From Phyllobacterium bourgognense (GTDB lineage: Bacteria > Pseudomonadota > Alphaproteobacteria > Rhizobiales > Rhizobiaceae), in the NCBI RefSeq assembly GCF_003337575.1, contig NZ_QPJM01000011.1, forward strand, positions 111,741 through 175,740: DNA of 64,000 bases, given 5' to 3'. This document shows positions 28,452 to 38,003 of the stretch, piece after piece; the first letter of the stretch is position 1, and each line of letters starts with the position of its first letter. Made by a program: the position numbers and the translations under genes. Below the pieces are notes generated by a model. It was not told the origin of the DNA and did no database searches. It saw nothing but the letters and a program-made list of their open reading frames with translations.

Positions 28452-29470
28452 TTGATCAAGGCGGGACTGGATCCGGTCCGCGTGCCATTCGACCAGATCC
28501 CCGTAATCGATCTCGAAGCCATGTTCACCGGCGACGCCGAGGCCAAGGCTGCGCTTGCGGAAAGCCTGCGCAAAGCCTGCACCGAAGTGGGCTTTCTCTA
28601 TATCAAGAACCACCACTTCCCGAAGGCCGTCTGGAGGCGGCATTCGCCGAGGCTGAACACTATTTTGCCCGGCCCGACGAAGACAAAATGCAGGCGCATG
28701 TGTCCAAATCGACCAATCTTCGCGGCTATGCCGCCATGCTGGAGGAAAACACCAATCCGACCGCACGCGGCGACCTGCATGAGTCCTTCGATATCGCGCT
28801 CGAAGTGCCAGCCGACGACTCGGATGTGCTGGCCGGCAAGGTGCTTTACGGCCCCAATCAGTGGCCTGAAAATCGGCCCGTATTCCGCAAGGCGCTGGAA
28901 ACCTACTACGCCGAGATGATCACGCTCAGCCATCATCTGCTGCATGCGTTTGCGCTGGCGCTCGGCCTTAAGGAAACCTATTTCGACGCCATAGTGACCA
29001 AGCCTCTCGCGACACTGCGGGTTCTCATTATCCGCCGCAGTTCGGCGAGATCGACGAGCGCCAGATCGGCATCGGCGCCCATTCCGACTATGAGTGCTTC
29101 ACCATCCTCGCCCAGCAGGTGGGCGTTCCGGCGCTGCAGGTGCTCAATGCCGCTGGCGAGTGGATCGCCGCCGATCCGATGGAAGGCTGCTTCGTGGTCA
29201 ATGTCGGCGACCAGATGGCGCGCTGGACCAATGACCTGTTCGCTTCGACGGTTTCACCGGGCTATCAATCGTTCGGGTAAGGAGCGCTATTCGATCCCGT
29301 TCTTCTTCGGCCGGAACTATGACACGATTGTCGAAGTCCTGCCGAGTTGCGTGGACGAGGCGCATCCGGCCAAATATCCGCCGATCAGCTCGGGCGACTA
29401 TGTCAACGGCCGCTTCACCGCGACCTTCGCCAGCTATGCGAGCCAGCAGCAGGATGCGCCTATCGCCTGA
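28452..29470 (+). pseudogene. 2-oxoglutarate/Fe(II) oxygenase of the isopenicillin-N-synthase family, frameshifted
   Basis: The reading frame shifts three times. PFDQIPVIDLEAMF to YIKNHHFP (up to about 28,620) continues in another frame as MQAHVSKSTNLRGYAAML to LKETYFDA. It then goes on as FGEIDERQIGIGAHSDYECF to NVGDQMARWTNDLFAST (about 29,030-29,250), and finally as RAINRSGKERYSIPFFFGRNYD to the end. The iron ligands HSD and the later HR..S all fall in separate frames, so no active protein is made without correction. DIOX_N and the 2OG-Fe(II) core are recognisable. It follows the CodA-like gene and may once have modified the same compound. Sequencing error is possible but three breaks make decay more likely. 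Confidence 0.8.
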
Positions 29471-29508
29471 GCGACCAACGAACCTGCTCTGATTTTGCGA
29501 TGGCGATC

Positions 29509-29538
29509 GACGCCAAGCGCCCCCGGGCACTTGGCGTC
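29509..29538. terminator. Perfect 9-bp inverted repeat between convergent units
   Basis: GACGCCAAG at 29509-29517 pairs with CTTGGCGTC at 29530-29538 around a 12-base GC-rich loop. It lies between the oxygenase pseudogene (plus) and the nitrilase gene (minus), where a bidirectional terminator is expected. Neither side has a U-run, so intrinsic termination is only possible, not shown. The rest of 29471-29757 has no gene I recognise. Confidence 0.35.
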
Positions 29539-29757
29539 TGCCATATTTGGGGATGTTGTGATTTCTTTGACCGAACGCTCCTGCCACACCTCATGTTGAT
29601 CCATCCGATGAGACCGGCAAATGCGATCGTCACCACAGGGCGCGCAGCGCCTGCTTCAGACGAGAGTAGCTGTGCTCGATGGACGATTGCAGGACGGGCG
29701 GCTTGCTCTCGCTGCCTAACCCCACGATTCCTGCCACTCTCTTCGCCTTTTGTAATT

Positions 29758-31494
29758 TCACGGGTTAGTTTCCAAAGCAATTATTCCTCGGTAGTGGTGT
29801 GTTTGGCGCATCACGATGAGATCCTTCCGCCGGACCACATTCGTTGGGTAAACTGGATCGGCGTTTCGTGTGTCAATTTCGGCAACGGCTATTCTGGTAT
29901 TACCTAAGATGATCGCCTCATTGCGTGGAAAAGCAAATGTATCGGGTCCGAATATGCCGCTGAACCCTGCTTTCCCGTCTGTTTGACATATGTTTGCAAA
30001 CAGGAAATAGACATTGTTCTCGCCGGCGCGAACGCGATACTGATGCCAGTGCAACGGATCGGCGCCTGTCGGTATCGGGTCTGCCTGATGCACGGAAGTG
30101 CCGTCATGCCCCGAGTGGAACCGCTGAGTGACGGCTGATGGGCACGCAATGATGTCACATCCTCTCAGTGCAAGGATTCGTCCTGATTCAGGAAACGAAG
30201 CATCATGACCGACGAGCAGGCCCACGCGCCCGAAAGGCAGATCGAAGACCTTCCATTCAGAGCCAGCGCTGGCCCACTCCCGATCGGCCTCTATCCGATG
30301 GATCTGACGGTAACAACCAATCAAGGCACCACCGTCGAGGAAAGCCGCGGAATTGTAACAGCACTCACCATTGCGTTCAGCAAAGCCTACGATCACCGCA
30401 ATCCCGGCGGTTGCCGAAAGTGCCTTCAATTCGGCTATTTCCGCTCCGGCAATTGCGCAGGCATTCAATGCAGGTTGCGCCAATCCTGTTAGAGCACGTT
30501 CAGGAAAAACAACGAGTCGGGCTCCCTCCTGCTTCGCTTGATCCGTCAACAATCGGATTGCGCGCAGATTTGCCGCGATACTGTCTTCTGGCACAAATTC
30601 TGCAACCGCGACCTTGACCGCATCTCCAGCAGGTCGTGTTCGATAACCATACAGACCGAAGAAATCGTTGGGGTTCCATAAGAACGTGTTCGTCATCAAT
30701 TCCGTATAAAGTTCCGGCCGGCGCTGCTCCATGATTGGCTCACCCCAGATTTTTCGCTCCCTGGCCAAAGCGGGATCAATGATGGCCTCAGCAAAACCAT
30801 TGCCATTGTCGACAACTGCAAGAATTGAAGCATCCGGAGCGATAACGCAGGAGCCGCCTGAAAACTGCACACCGCGTTCCAATCCCCAGCGATTGCTCTC
30901 CAGCAGGTAGCAACTGTTTTCAAATGCTCGGTTGATCCAATAGGGCGCCGGTGTCCGTTCTGCCAGCCAATTCGAGATGTGACATATGACATCTGCGCCA
31001 CCGAGACCTACGAGACGGGCGGTCTCGACAAAATGTATATCCATGCAAATGAGCATGGCAATCCGCCCGATAGACGTTTCGAAGACACGGTGCCCAAGAT
31101 CCCCCGCAGCGGCCCATTTCGGCTCGGAGATGTATGAATGAGTCTTGCGATGTGTCCCGATTAATCCTTCCGGTCCAACCAGAACCGCAGAATTATAGTA
31201 AAGCTTTGTAACCGTCTCGATCTCAGGCATGCCGATAACGATGTAACAATCATAACGACGTGCAAGCGCTGCAAAACGTTCCGTGGTCACTCCGGGGACG
31301 GACTCGACGTATGGCGTTATCTCCTCGCGATCGTACCAGCAGTAACCGGTTGTTGCCATTTCGGGGGTGGTTATCAATTTCGCGCCCGATATGGCCGCGC
31401 TTTCCACAAGTTGCAGCAGTGCATCAATATTGGCGTCCTTCTTAAACAACGTCGGCTCGAACTGTATGGCGGCAGCTTTAAATGGGAGAAGCAT
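29758..31494 (-). CDS. Tandem carbon-nitrogen hydrolase (nitrilase-fold), second domain degenerate
   Basis: 578 residues from ATG 31494 (GAGG at -8; an ATG 12 bases upstream has no site). Two nitrilase domains. The first has the complete triad E45 (TPEMATTGY), K117 (HRKTH) and C150 (LICMD). The second keeps E332 (FPERALTG) but has Q397 where Lys is expected (YRQIH) and G429 where Cys is expected (VGHDASFPE), so it cannot act by the known mechanism. It is last in the amiC-amiR-transporter-formamidase operon, so the first domain probably cleaves an amide or nitrile taken up by this system. The second may bind ligand or stabilise the oligomer. Confidence 0.85.
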   Translation of the reverse strand: MLLPFKAAAIQFEPTLFKKDANIDALLQLVESAAISGAKLITTPEMATTGYCWYDREEITPYVESVPGVTTERFAALARRYDCYIVIGMPEIETVTKLYYNSAVLVGPEGLIGTHRKTHSYISEPKWAAAGDLGHRVFETSIGRIAMLICMDIHFVETARLVGLGGADVICHISNWLAERTPAPYWINRAFENSCYLLESNRWGLERGVQFSGGSCVIAPDASILAVVDNGNGFAEAIIDPALARERKIWGEPIMEQRRPELYTELMTNTFLWNPNDFFGLYGYRTRPAGDAVKVAVAEFVPEDSIAANLRAIRLLTDQAKQEGARLVVFPERALTGLAQPALNACAIAGAEIAELKALSATAGIAVIVGFAERNGECCYNSAAFLDGGALIGCYRQIHRIEADREWASAGSEWKVFDLPFGRVGLLVGHDASFPESGRILALRGCDIIACPSAVTQRFHSGHDGTSVHQADPIPTGADPLHWHQYRVRAGENNVYFLFANICQTDGKAGFSGIFGPDTFAFPRNEAIILGNTRIAVAEIDTRNADPVYPTNVVRRKDLIVMRQTHHYRGIIALETNP

Positions 31495-31555
31495 TGGAGA
31501 CCTCATCGAGCAGGGTTGGGAAAGCGGCCGCAGAAGAGCGACTGTTTCTATCGGA

Positions 31556-32554
31556 TCAGCGCGAAGCGCCGGAAATCGACTTCAGGATTGAAGCGCCCAA
31601 GGTATATTTCGGATCGACCATATTGCCGAGCCGGACACGGCCGCACTGGGTAAGCAACATGTAGGCATCGATCTCATCGAAGCCAAAATCCGCCGACAGC
31701 CAACGAATAAGCTCGCGATAAGCTCCGCGGACAGCATCCTCCATCGGCCTGGCCGATCCTATTGTCATAAAGAATTTCTCATTTTCGAGCCGAGGAGACC
31801 TTATTGTCCAGTTCTTGATGATATCCACCTTAACCGTCGTGACAGTTGGATGCTCAATGGCAACGCCACAAAGTTCACCGTCCCCTTGCGCGGCATGACA
31901 ATCGCCAAGGAAGAGATAAGCGCCCTTTGTGTTCACAGGCAGATAAATGACCGCCCCTGGTCCAACATCGGGCAGGTCCATGTTGCCGCCATAATAATCC
32001 GGAACGAGGGAAGAAATCGCCTCGATTTCCGGCGCAGTGCCGATGGTCCCTATAAACGGCTCATAGGGCAGAGTGATCCGATCACTCCATTTCACGCCGG
32101 TATCGACGTCGACGTGAAGTTTGCGGACACGTTCTGGCAGCGGAGCGGTCAAGAGTGCGGTATCGGCCGTTGGTACAAGCCCACCGAACTCCGGCATAAT
32201 GACCGTCGTGCCACGCGGCTGCGGCCCGCGCGGAACAATGCTTTCTATATAAACCGCCAGGCAATCGCCTTTTTCGGCGCCGTTGACATAAATTGGGCCA
32301 TTCTGCGGGTTGAGATAGGGGAAATTGAGAATTTCGCTTGGCTTATCGGTCTCCTGTTGAATTTTTCCTTCGAAGGCATCGTGCGTTTCAGCCGAAATCA
32401 CAGCTCCCGGATCGACAGTCAAAACTGGTTTTTCAAAAGCACCGTATACATAAGGGTAGCTGCCTTGTGTATCTTCTGTAATGGAATGGGTGCTCAACGC
32501 CTTTCCTCCGGCCACACCTTTGCGCGCCATGATGGATTGTTCAAACCAGGACAT
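31556..32554 (-). CDS. fmdA: Formamidase/acetamidase (FmdA/AmdA family)
   Basis: 332 residues; the start at 32554 has AAAGGAG upstream, and an in-frame start 48 bases earlier does not. The FmdA_AmdA core is recognisable: DPGAVISAETHDAFEG, GPIYVNGAEKGDCLAVYI, FLGDCHAAQGDGELCG and the C-terminal DAYMLLTQCGRVRLGN. It hydrolyses formamide or acetamide to ammonia and the acid. It lies 44 bp after the second transporter ATPase and 61 bp before the nitrilase-type gene. The neighbouring LIV/Urt-type importer matches the known amide/urea transporter of Methylophilus formamidase clusters (Fmd). Confidence 0.88.
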   Translation of the reverse strand: MSWFEQSIMARKGVAGGKALSTHSITEDTQGSYPYVYGAFEKPVLTVDPGAVISAETHDAFEGKIQQETDKPSEILNFPYLNPQNGPIYVNGAEKGDCLAVYIESIVPRGPQPRGTTVIMPEFGGLVPTADTALLTAPLPERVRKLHVDVDTGVKWSDRITLPYEPFIGTIGTAPEIEAISSLVPDYYGGNMDLPDVGPGAVIYLPVNTKGAYLFLGDCHAAQGDGELCGVAIEHPTVTTVKVDIIKNWTIRSPRLENEKFFMTIGSARPMEDAVRGAYRELIRWLSADFGFDEIDAYMLLTQCGRVRLGNMVDPKYTLGASILKSISGASR

Positions 32555-32598
32555 TTTTTCTCCTTTGCAATGTAGTTGAGATGTTTTCGTGAAAACCA

Positions 32599-33312
32599 TC
32601 AAACTGAGAGGTAGCGGCGAACCGTTTCCCGATCCTGCAGCATCTCTTTTGTGAGCTCTGCGACGACGCGGCCCTTATCCATGACGTAGCAACGCTGTGC
32701 CATTGCCCGGATCATGTCGATATTCTGTTCGACAAAAACAATGGTAACTCCGGTCGTCCTGTTCAGTTCGACCATGATCCGGGCGATGTCCTGAACAATA
32801 TTAGGCTGGATACCTTCGGAGGGTTCATCGAGCAAAACAAGCGATGGGGCTCCCATCAAGACACGGCCAATGGCAAGCTGCTGTTGCTGTCCGCCGGACA
32901 ACGTACCGGCGAGCTGATTTTTCCGCTCCAGAAGGATCGGGAAAAAGTGAAATATGGCAGTCAACATATCCTTTGACACGGTCCCGCCTATCGCCTCGCC
33001 AACCGCTATGTTTTCAAGAACGCTCATTCGTGGAAATACGTCGCGTCCCTGTGGTACATATCCTATGCCGAGCCGTGCGCGGAGATAGGCCGCCAATGCA
33101 TCGATTGGCTTGGTCCTGAACAAAACGGATCCCTTGTCTGAAGGAAGGAGGCCAATCAGGCTTTTGATCAGGGTCGACTTTCCGACCCCATTTCGTCCGA
33201 TAATTGCAACGATCTCGCCTTCGCGGACGGTCAAATCCACGCCCTGCAATACTGGCTTCCCGCCGTAGCCCGACCAGAGTCCTATAGTTTCAAGAATGAC
33301 TTCACTGCGCAT
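32599..33312 (-). CDS. urtE: Urea/short-chain-amide ABC transporter ATP-binding protein UrtE
   Basis: 237 residues with Walker A GRNGVGKS (about 37-44), signature LSGGQQQQLAIGR and Walker B LVLLDEPSEGIQPNI, which is characteristic of UrtE/LivF. The ATG at 33312 overlaps the UrtD stop by 11 bases. The longer frame reading upstream is inside urtD and lacks any family match. The substrate of this copy is likely an amide because formamidase follows; urea is possible. Confidence 0.9.
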   Translation of the reverse strand: MRSEVILETIGLWSGYGGKPVLQGVDLTVREGEIVAIIGRNGVGKSTLIKSLIGLLPSDKGSVLFRTKPIDALAAYLRARLGIGYVPQGRDVFPRMSVLENIAVGEAIGGTVSKDMLTAIFHFFPILLERKNQLAGTLSGGQQQQLAIGRVLMGAPSLVLLDEPSEGIQPNIVQDIARIMVELNRTTGVTIVFVEQNIDMIRAMAQRCYVMDKGRVVAELTKEMLQDRETVRRYLSV

Positions 33313-34021
33313 GAGCTTCTCCCAGATAGATGGCCGCGACCTGTTCGTTGGCAACGATTTCATCGATCGTGCCTTGAGCAAAAATCTTGCCCAAGTGCAG
33401 AACCGTAACGCGATGGGCAATCTGACGAACAAAGGCCATGTCATGTTCGACGGCCAAAACCGTGACGCCTTCACGATTAAGCGCCTGCAACATTTCTCCC
33501 GTCGCAAACGTCTCATCGGGCGTCATTCCCGCGGTTGGCTCGTCAAGCAGGAGAAGTTTCGGCTTCAGGCCAACGGCCATGCCGATCTCCAGCCATTGCT
33601 TTTGCCCATGGCTGAGATTGCCGGCCAATTGTCTCGCAGCCGGCTTCAGATTGAGAAAGCTCAGGAGAAGATCGATCTCATGGTCGAGTTCAGCAGGCGC
33701 TACATGGTGCTGAAGCGCTATCTGAATATTTTGTCCGACGCTCAGCGCCTTGAATATACCGGGCACCTGAAACTTGACGCTGATACCGCGACGGATGCGT
33801 TCATAGGATTTGGCCAGGGTTATATCGTGACTATTGTACAGAATCTGTCCGCTTGTTGGCAGATGCTCGCCGAGGATCAGCCGGAAAAAAGTGCTTTTTC
33901 CAGCGCCATTAGGACCAATAAGACAATGCATTTCTCCCGTTTCGAGAGCGAAATCGACTCCGCCAGTCACATGAAGACCGCCAAACCACTTGTTAAGTGA
34001 ACGTGTTTCGAGAATAGGCAT
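33302..34021 (-). CDS. urtD: ABC transporter ATP-binding protein UrtD
   Basis: 239 residues, LivG/UrtD-type ATPase: Walker A GPNGAGKS (about 36-43), signature LSHGQKQWLEIGMA and Walker B LLLLDEPTAGMTPDE. The HGQKQWLEI variant is typical of UrtD. ATG 34021 shares its A with the TGA of the upstream permease, so translation is coupled. Confidence 0.9.
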   Translation of the reverse strand: MPILETRSLNKWFGGLHVTGGVDFALETGEMHCLIGPNGAGKSTFFRLILGEHLPTSGQILYNSHDITLAKSYERIRRGISVKFQVPGIFKALSVGQNIQIALQHHVAPAELDHEIDLLLSFLNLKPAARQLAGNLSHGQKQWLEIGMAVGLKPKLLLLDEPTAGMTPDETFATGEMLQALNREGVTVLAVEHDMAFVRQIAHRVTVLHLGKIFAQGTIDEIVANEQVAAIYLGEAHAQ

Positions 34022-35103
34022 CACGAGACCTCTCCCGATTGCGGTTTTTTCCTCATCCAGCGCTTGGACACCAGCAACACCGCACTTGCGACAATTCCGC
34101 TAGGTGCAACCAAGACCGTGAGGACCAGAAGCGCGCCCATGACGACAAGCGCATACTGACTGCCATAAATCGTCAGCGCCTGGAAACCGATGAGAACCAG
34201 AAAACTGCCAAACAGTGTGGTGGTCAGATCGCTCCGCCCACCCACAGCTACCCATACGATCGGCAACGATGCGGCCGTCATTCCCATGGATGCCGGTGTG
34301 ATGTAATTGCCCCAAGAGGTATAAAGCACACCGGACAACCCCGCGAGGGAGGAACCGATTATGAAGGTTCCAAGCTGATATTTACGGACGTCATAGCCCA
34401 GCATCTCGGCCCGTTGCGGATTCTCGCGGATGGCAACGATGACATTGCCAAAGCGAGAATTTACCAGCATGCGCAACCCGAGATAAACGAGGATGAGCAA
34501 GACCAGCGTTACATAATAAAGCGCCACATCTGGGAATAGCACTATGGGACCGCCGGGCCATGGAATGGTGAGTGATGGCATCGCACCCATTCCATTAAAG
34601 CCGTTAAGACGCGCCGTGCCGATATGCCATTCAGGACCGGCAGTCTGAGAGATAAAGCGCTCCATGACCAGCGTCACCGACAGGGTGACAATGCCGAGAA
34701 AGACGCCGCTGATCCGGCCGAAAAACAGGAAGTATCCAAGGATTGCTGCACAGACGGCGCTAATCAATACGGCTGCAACGAGCGCAAACAGCGTCAGGCC
34801 GTAGGCATCGCCAAGGTTGATGGTCAGTACGCCGTAGGCATAGCCGGCAATGCCAAAAAAAGCTGTCTGCCCGAAACTCAGAGAACCGCCGTAGCCCCAG
34901 ATCAGGCAAAGACCGAGCGCCATGAATGTCCAGTTGAAGAAATACACATTATTTCCAACGTCATAGCCATCGGCAAAAAGTGGATAGGCTGACGCTGCTG
35001 CAACGACGAGGGCGAATCCTGACCAAAAGCGTCGGCCTCGACCGAGCGTTTGCGGTCCTTCGAGCAGAGTGAGGATAGAAGTGATACGGGAAAGCAGTGC
35101 CAC
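34021..35103 (-). CDS. urtC: Branched-chain/urea-type ABC permease UrtC
   Basis: 360 residues from a GTG with GAAAGGG upstream, one base after the UrtB stop. About nine membrane segments with the LivM/UrtC pattern: FNWTFMALGLCLIWGYGG-LSFGQ in the first third and NPQRAEMLGYDVRKYQL in the cytoplasmic loop. It forms the inner-membrane channel with UrtB. Confidence 0.9.
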   Translation of the reverse strand: MALLSRITSILTLLEGPQTLGRGRRFWSGFALVVAAASAYPLFADGYDVGNNVYFFNWTFMALGLCLIWGYGGSLSFGQTAFFGIAGYAYGVLTINLGDAYGLTLFALVAAVLISAVCAAILGYFLFFGRISGVFLGIVTLSVTLVMERFISQTAGPEWHIGTARLNGFNGMGAMPSLTIPWPGGPIVLFPDVALYYVTLVLLILVYLGLRMLVNSRFGNVIVAIRENPQRAEMLGYDVRKYQLGTFIIGSSLAGLSGVLYTSWGNYITPASMGMTAASLPIVWVAVGGRSDLTTTLFGSFLVLIGFQALTIYGSQYALVVMGALLVLTVLVAPSGIVASAVLLVSKRWMRKKPQSGEVS

Positions 35104-35104
35104 A

Positions 35105-35977
35105 TCAGGCCCTTTCTTTCAGGATCCAGCCGGAGATACCACGCGGCAGAATGCGAATAACAACAATGACAGCAAGGAGCATTCCTATCTGCCCGGCGAG
35201 TTGGCCTTGCCACGAGGTAAGGGCTGCCTTGACGACACCAAGGATGGCGGCGGCGGGAGCAGTGCCGAGAAAAATATCGGCACCGCCGATAACGACGGTC
35301 ACAAATGCTTCGACGATAAAGGCGCTGCCCATGGTGGGGACAAGCGTCATCGTGGGGGCGTAAAGTCCACCGGCCAAACCCGCAAGCGCCGCGCCAAGCC
35401 CAAAGGTCAAGCTGTAGATCAGACCTGTATTGACGCCGAGCGCCTGCGCGATATGAGGCACCTGAATGGTTGCACGAGCGAGAACACCAAAGCGGGTGCG
35501 GGTAAATACCAGCCACAACGCTGCAAGCGTTGCCAAGGCCATTCCCATCAGCACGATCCGGTAGACAGAATAGGAATAGTTGCCAACCACAAAACTGCCA
35601 AACGGCGTTCCGGTCCCCTGCATCGTCGAGCCAAGCACAATCAACGTGCCTTGGGTTACGATCATCGATATTCCCCACGTCGCGACGATTGTATCGAGCG
35701 GCCTCGAATAGAGGTGGCGAACGATAAGACGTTCAAGCAGCATACCGATCAAACCGGCCACACCCGCACCAAGCGCGATGGCGAGTGGAAGCGGCAACCC
35801 CATATGCGTTGCACTTGTCGAGACATACGCGCCACACAGGATAAACTCTCCGTGCGCCAGATTGATAACACCCATCATGCCAAAAATGACAGCGAGACCG
35901 CATGCTGACAAAACGAGGAAAGCGAATGCATCGCCACTCTGGTAGAGAAGACTGAAAGCGGAATAGAGCACGTCCAT
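35105..35977 (-). CDS. urtB: Branched-chain/urea-type ABC permease UrtB
   Basis: 290 residues from ATG 35977; a TTG 12 bases upstream is the alternative start. LivH/UrtB family: FGMMGVINLAHGEFILCGAYV near residue 35 and ALGVNTGLIYSLTFGLGAALAG in the last third. About eight membrane segments. It is followed directly by urtC and preceded by the binding protein. Confidence 0.9.
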   Translation of the reverse strand: MDVLYSAFSLLYQSGDAFAFLVLSACGLAVIFGMMGVINLAHGEFILCGAYVSTSATHMGLPLPLAIALGAGVAGLIGMLLERLIVRHLYSRPLDTIVATWGISMIVTQGTLIVLGSTMQGTGTPFGSFVVGNYSYSVYRIVLMGMALATLAALWLVFTRTRFGVLARATIQVPHIAQALGVNTGLIYSLTFGLGAALAGLAGGLYAPTMTLVPTMGSAFIVEAFVTVVIGGADIFLGTAPAAAILGVVKAALTSWQGQLAGQIGMLLAVIVVIRILPRGISGWILKERA

Positions 35978-36063
35978 TACAAGCCCCAAACTGGAGAAAA
36001 CGGGCCACCAGGAACATTGAACGGACGCGGCAGAAAGCAGTCCGCGACGGCCGTTCGACGTTG

Positions 36064-37302
36064 TTACTTGGTAGCAACAGGGGGATTCGAAGGCGTATAT
36101 TGCGCGCTCGGGTCACTCTTCGTCAGATCGCAGCCTGCATCTCCGAGCCAGTAGGGCTTCACGTCCTTCCAGACCTTTGGAAAGTCGATCGTATGATCTT
36201 CACCCACATGCGCCAGATAGATCGTATGTGACATATGCTGGCTCTTGGGGTCTATGCACACCTTTCCCTCTGGTGCATCAAAACACACATCGCCCTGTGC
36301 GATAACCTTGCGGATATCATCCCGCTTGGTGGATTTCGCCCGTTCAACCATCTGCTTGTAGAGATAGACTGCAGAATAGGAGTTCTCTGCTTCCTGGTTG
36401 ATATAGGGTTCGTTGGGGAATTTTTTATGCCACTTCTCGACGAAGGCCTTGCTGGCGGGCGTATCGACTTCCTCGATATAGTTGACAGTCGCATACATAT
36501 TGGCAAGGCTGGGAGCTTTGAACCGCTTATGTTCATAGCCCTGACCAACATTGACGGAAGAGGCCATGGGAACCTTCAGGTTCGCAGCACCAGCCTGTTC
36601 ATAATAGGACGCCTGAGCTGTCCCCACGAGCAACGTTACAAGCACGTCAGGCTTCGCGGTCTGAATATTCTGGATGGTTTGCGAGAATTGCGAAACGCCA
36701 AGCGGGATGAATTCCTCGCCGACCATTTCGCCGCCATGCTCCTTGACGATATTCCGAACCCATTCAGCCGATATCTGACCGAAATTATAGTCAGCTGCGA
36801 TCGTATAGACCTTCTTTCCGTACTTTTCGATCATATAGGGGATGAGTGTGGAAAACTGCTGTTCTGGGACCGCCCCCGTTACAACCATATTTGCATCGCA
36901 TACGCCGCCTTCATATTGGTTGTTGTAGAAGGCGAAACCGTCAAACTGGTTGACAATCGGGCGATAAGCCTCGCGGGAGGCTGATGAAAACCCGGCAAAT
37001 ACCGCATCGACCTTGTCTCGCTGCAGGACACGTCGCATGAACTCCTGGTAACGCGTGTTGTCCGACTGAGTGTCGTAGACGACCAATTCCAGCGGCCGAC
37101 CGTCGATGCCGCCCGCGGCGTTGATCTCCGCAGTTGCCAGTTGAATACCGTGAACCTTGCCGATCGTCGCGACCGCGAAATCTCCGGATTGATCTTCCAG
37201 CACGCCAAGCTTGATAGGTGTCTTTTCCTGTGCAGCCGCCGGCCCTGAAAAAGGCAATAGGATGCCGAGCACCGCGAGGGTGCTGATTAGATGTCTCGCC
37301 AT
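36064..37302 (-). CDS. Periplasmic binding protein of the Urt/Fmd-type importer
   Basis: 412 residues with a Sec signal (about 1-25, ending AAAQE). The mature part is the type I periplasmic fold of UrtA/LivJ-like proteins: IKLGVLEDQSGDFA, EINAAGGIDGRPLELVV, and PKVWKDVKPYWLG near the C-terminus. Four Cys occur near or within the C-terminal lobe. It sits 35 bp after amiR, so it is the first transport gene of the operon. Its likely ligand is a short amide or urea. Confidence 0.88.
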   Translation of the reverse strand: MARHLISTLAVLGILLPFSGPAAAQEKTPIKLGVLEDQSGDFAVATIGKVHGIQLATAEINAAGGIDGRPLELVVYDTQSDNTRYQEFMRRVLQRDKVDAVFAGFSSASREAYRPIVNQFDGFAFYNNQYEGGVCDANMVVTGAVPEQQFSTLIPYMIEKYGKKVYTIAADYNFGQISAEWVRNIVKEHGGEMVGEEFIPLGVSQFSQTIQNIQTAKPDVLVTLLVGTAQASYYEQAGAANLKVPMASSVNVGQGYEHKRFKAPSLANMYATVNYIEEVDTPASKAFVEKWHKKFPNEPYINQEAENSYSAVYLYKQMVERAKSTKRDDIRKVIAQGDVCFDAPEGKVCIDPKSQHMSHTIYLAHVGEDHTIDFPKVWKDVKPYWLGDAGCDLTKSDPSAQYTPSNPPVATK

Positions 37303-37337
37303 TTTTAACTCCGTTGATATTTGAAAGTTTTGGTTTC

Positions 37338-38003
37338 TCAGCCCTTCAGAGCTTGCCGTTCCCCGTGTGCGTTTTCATTCTTGTCTTGTTCTTGTCTTAA
37401 ACCGAGCATGTACTCACAATAATCTTCTATACTTAAACGCGCACGCATGCTCTCTTTGCGCAGCAGGTCATAAGCAACATCTTCATCAATATTGCGGATA
37501 TTCATGAGAGAAACCACTGCCTTGATTACTACCGCGCGCCTTCTACGCTTCTCGTACAGAACATCTACCGCATCGACCAATATTTCCTTGCGATTATACT
37601 CGTTGACACCGAGAAAAAGTGCCGAATAGACCGCGCCACCATAAACCGGCTTCGCCAGAAAAGCAGTTGCCCCAAGCAACAATAGGGCTTTAAGCCGGCT
37701 GGGTGCCTCAATACCAACAAGCCCTACTACCGGAGCGGGTGGAAGCGCACTCCTCCCCGCCCCGCGCAAGCAACGCCAATCCATCGGAAGCGTCATGTCG
37801 CCATCGATAAACAGGATATCGCGATCGGCATTGATATTTTCAAAAGGCAAGACCACTGGTGCAGCCGGACTGTGACCGATGAGCTCTGATTGAAGACCAA
37901 GCTTTTTCAATGTAGGCGCAAGCGCTTCCGTTGAGCGCTCGGGCAGGGCACAGATCAGCGCTCTGTACCCACTGAAATTCTGAACCAGACGATGTGTTTT
38001 CAT
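37338..38003 (-). CDS. amiR: AmiR-like ANTAR-domain antiterminator
   Basis: 221 residues. The N-terminal half is a receiver-like fold lacking the usual phosphorylation set (as in AmiR), then a coiled region, and residues about 150-205 form an ANTAR domain (KAVVSLMNIRNIDEDVAYDLLRKESM-A, then IEDYCEYML). ANTAR proteins bind hexaloop hairpins in leader RNA and prevent termination. Its start overlaps the amiC stop (ATGA), as in the Pseudomonas amide system, where AmiC holds AmiR inactive until amide binds. Confidence 0.86.
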   Translation of the reverse strand: MKTHRLVQNFSGYRALICALPERSTEALAPTLKKLGLQSELIGHSPAAPVVLPFENINADRDILFIDGDMTLPMDWRCLRGAGRSALPPAPVVGLVGIEAPSRLKALLLLGATAFLAKPVYGGAVYSALFLGVNEYNRKEILVDAVDVLYEKRRRRAVVIKAVVSLMNIRNIDEDVAYDLLRKESMRARLSIEDYCEYMLGLRQEQDKNENAHGERQALKG

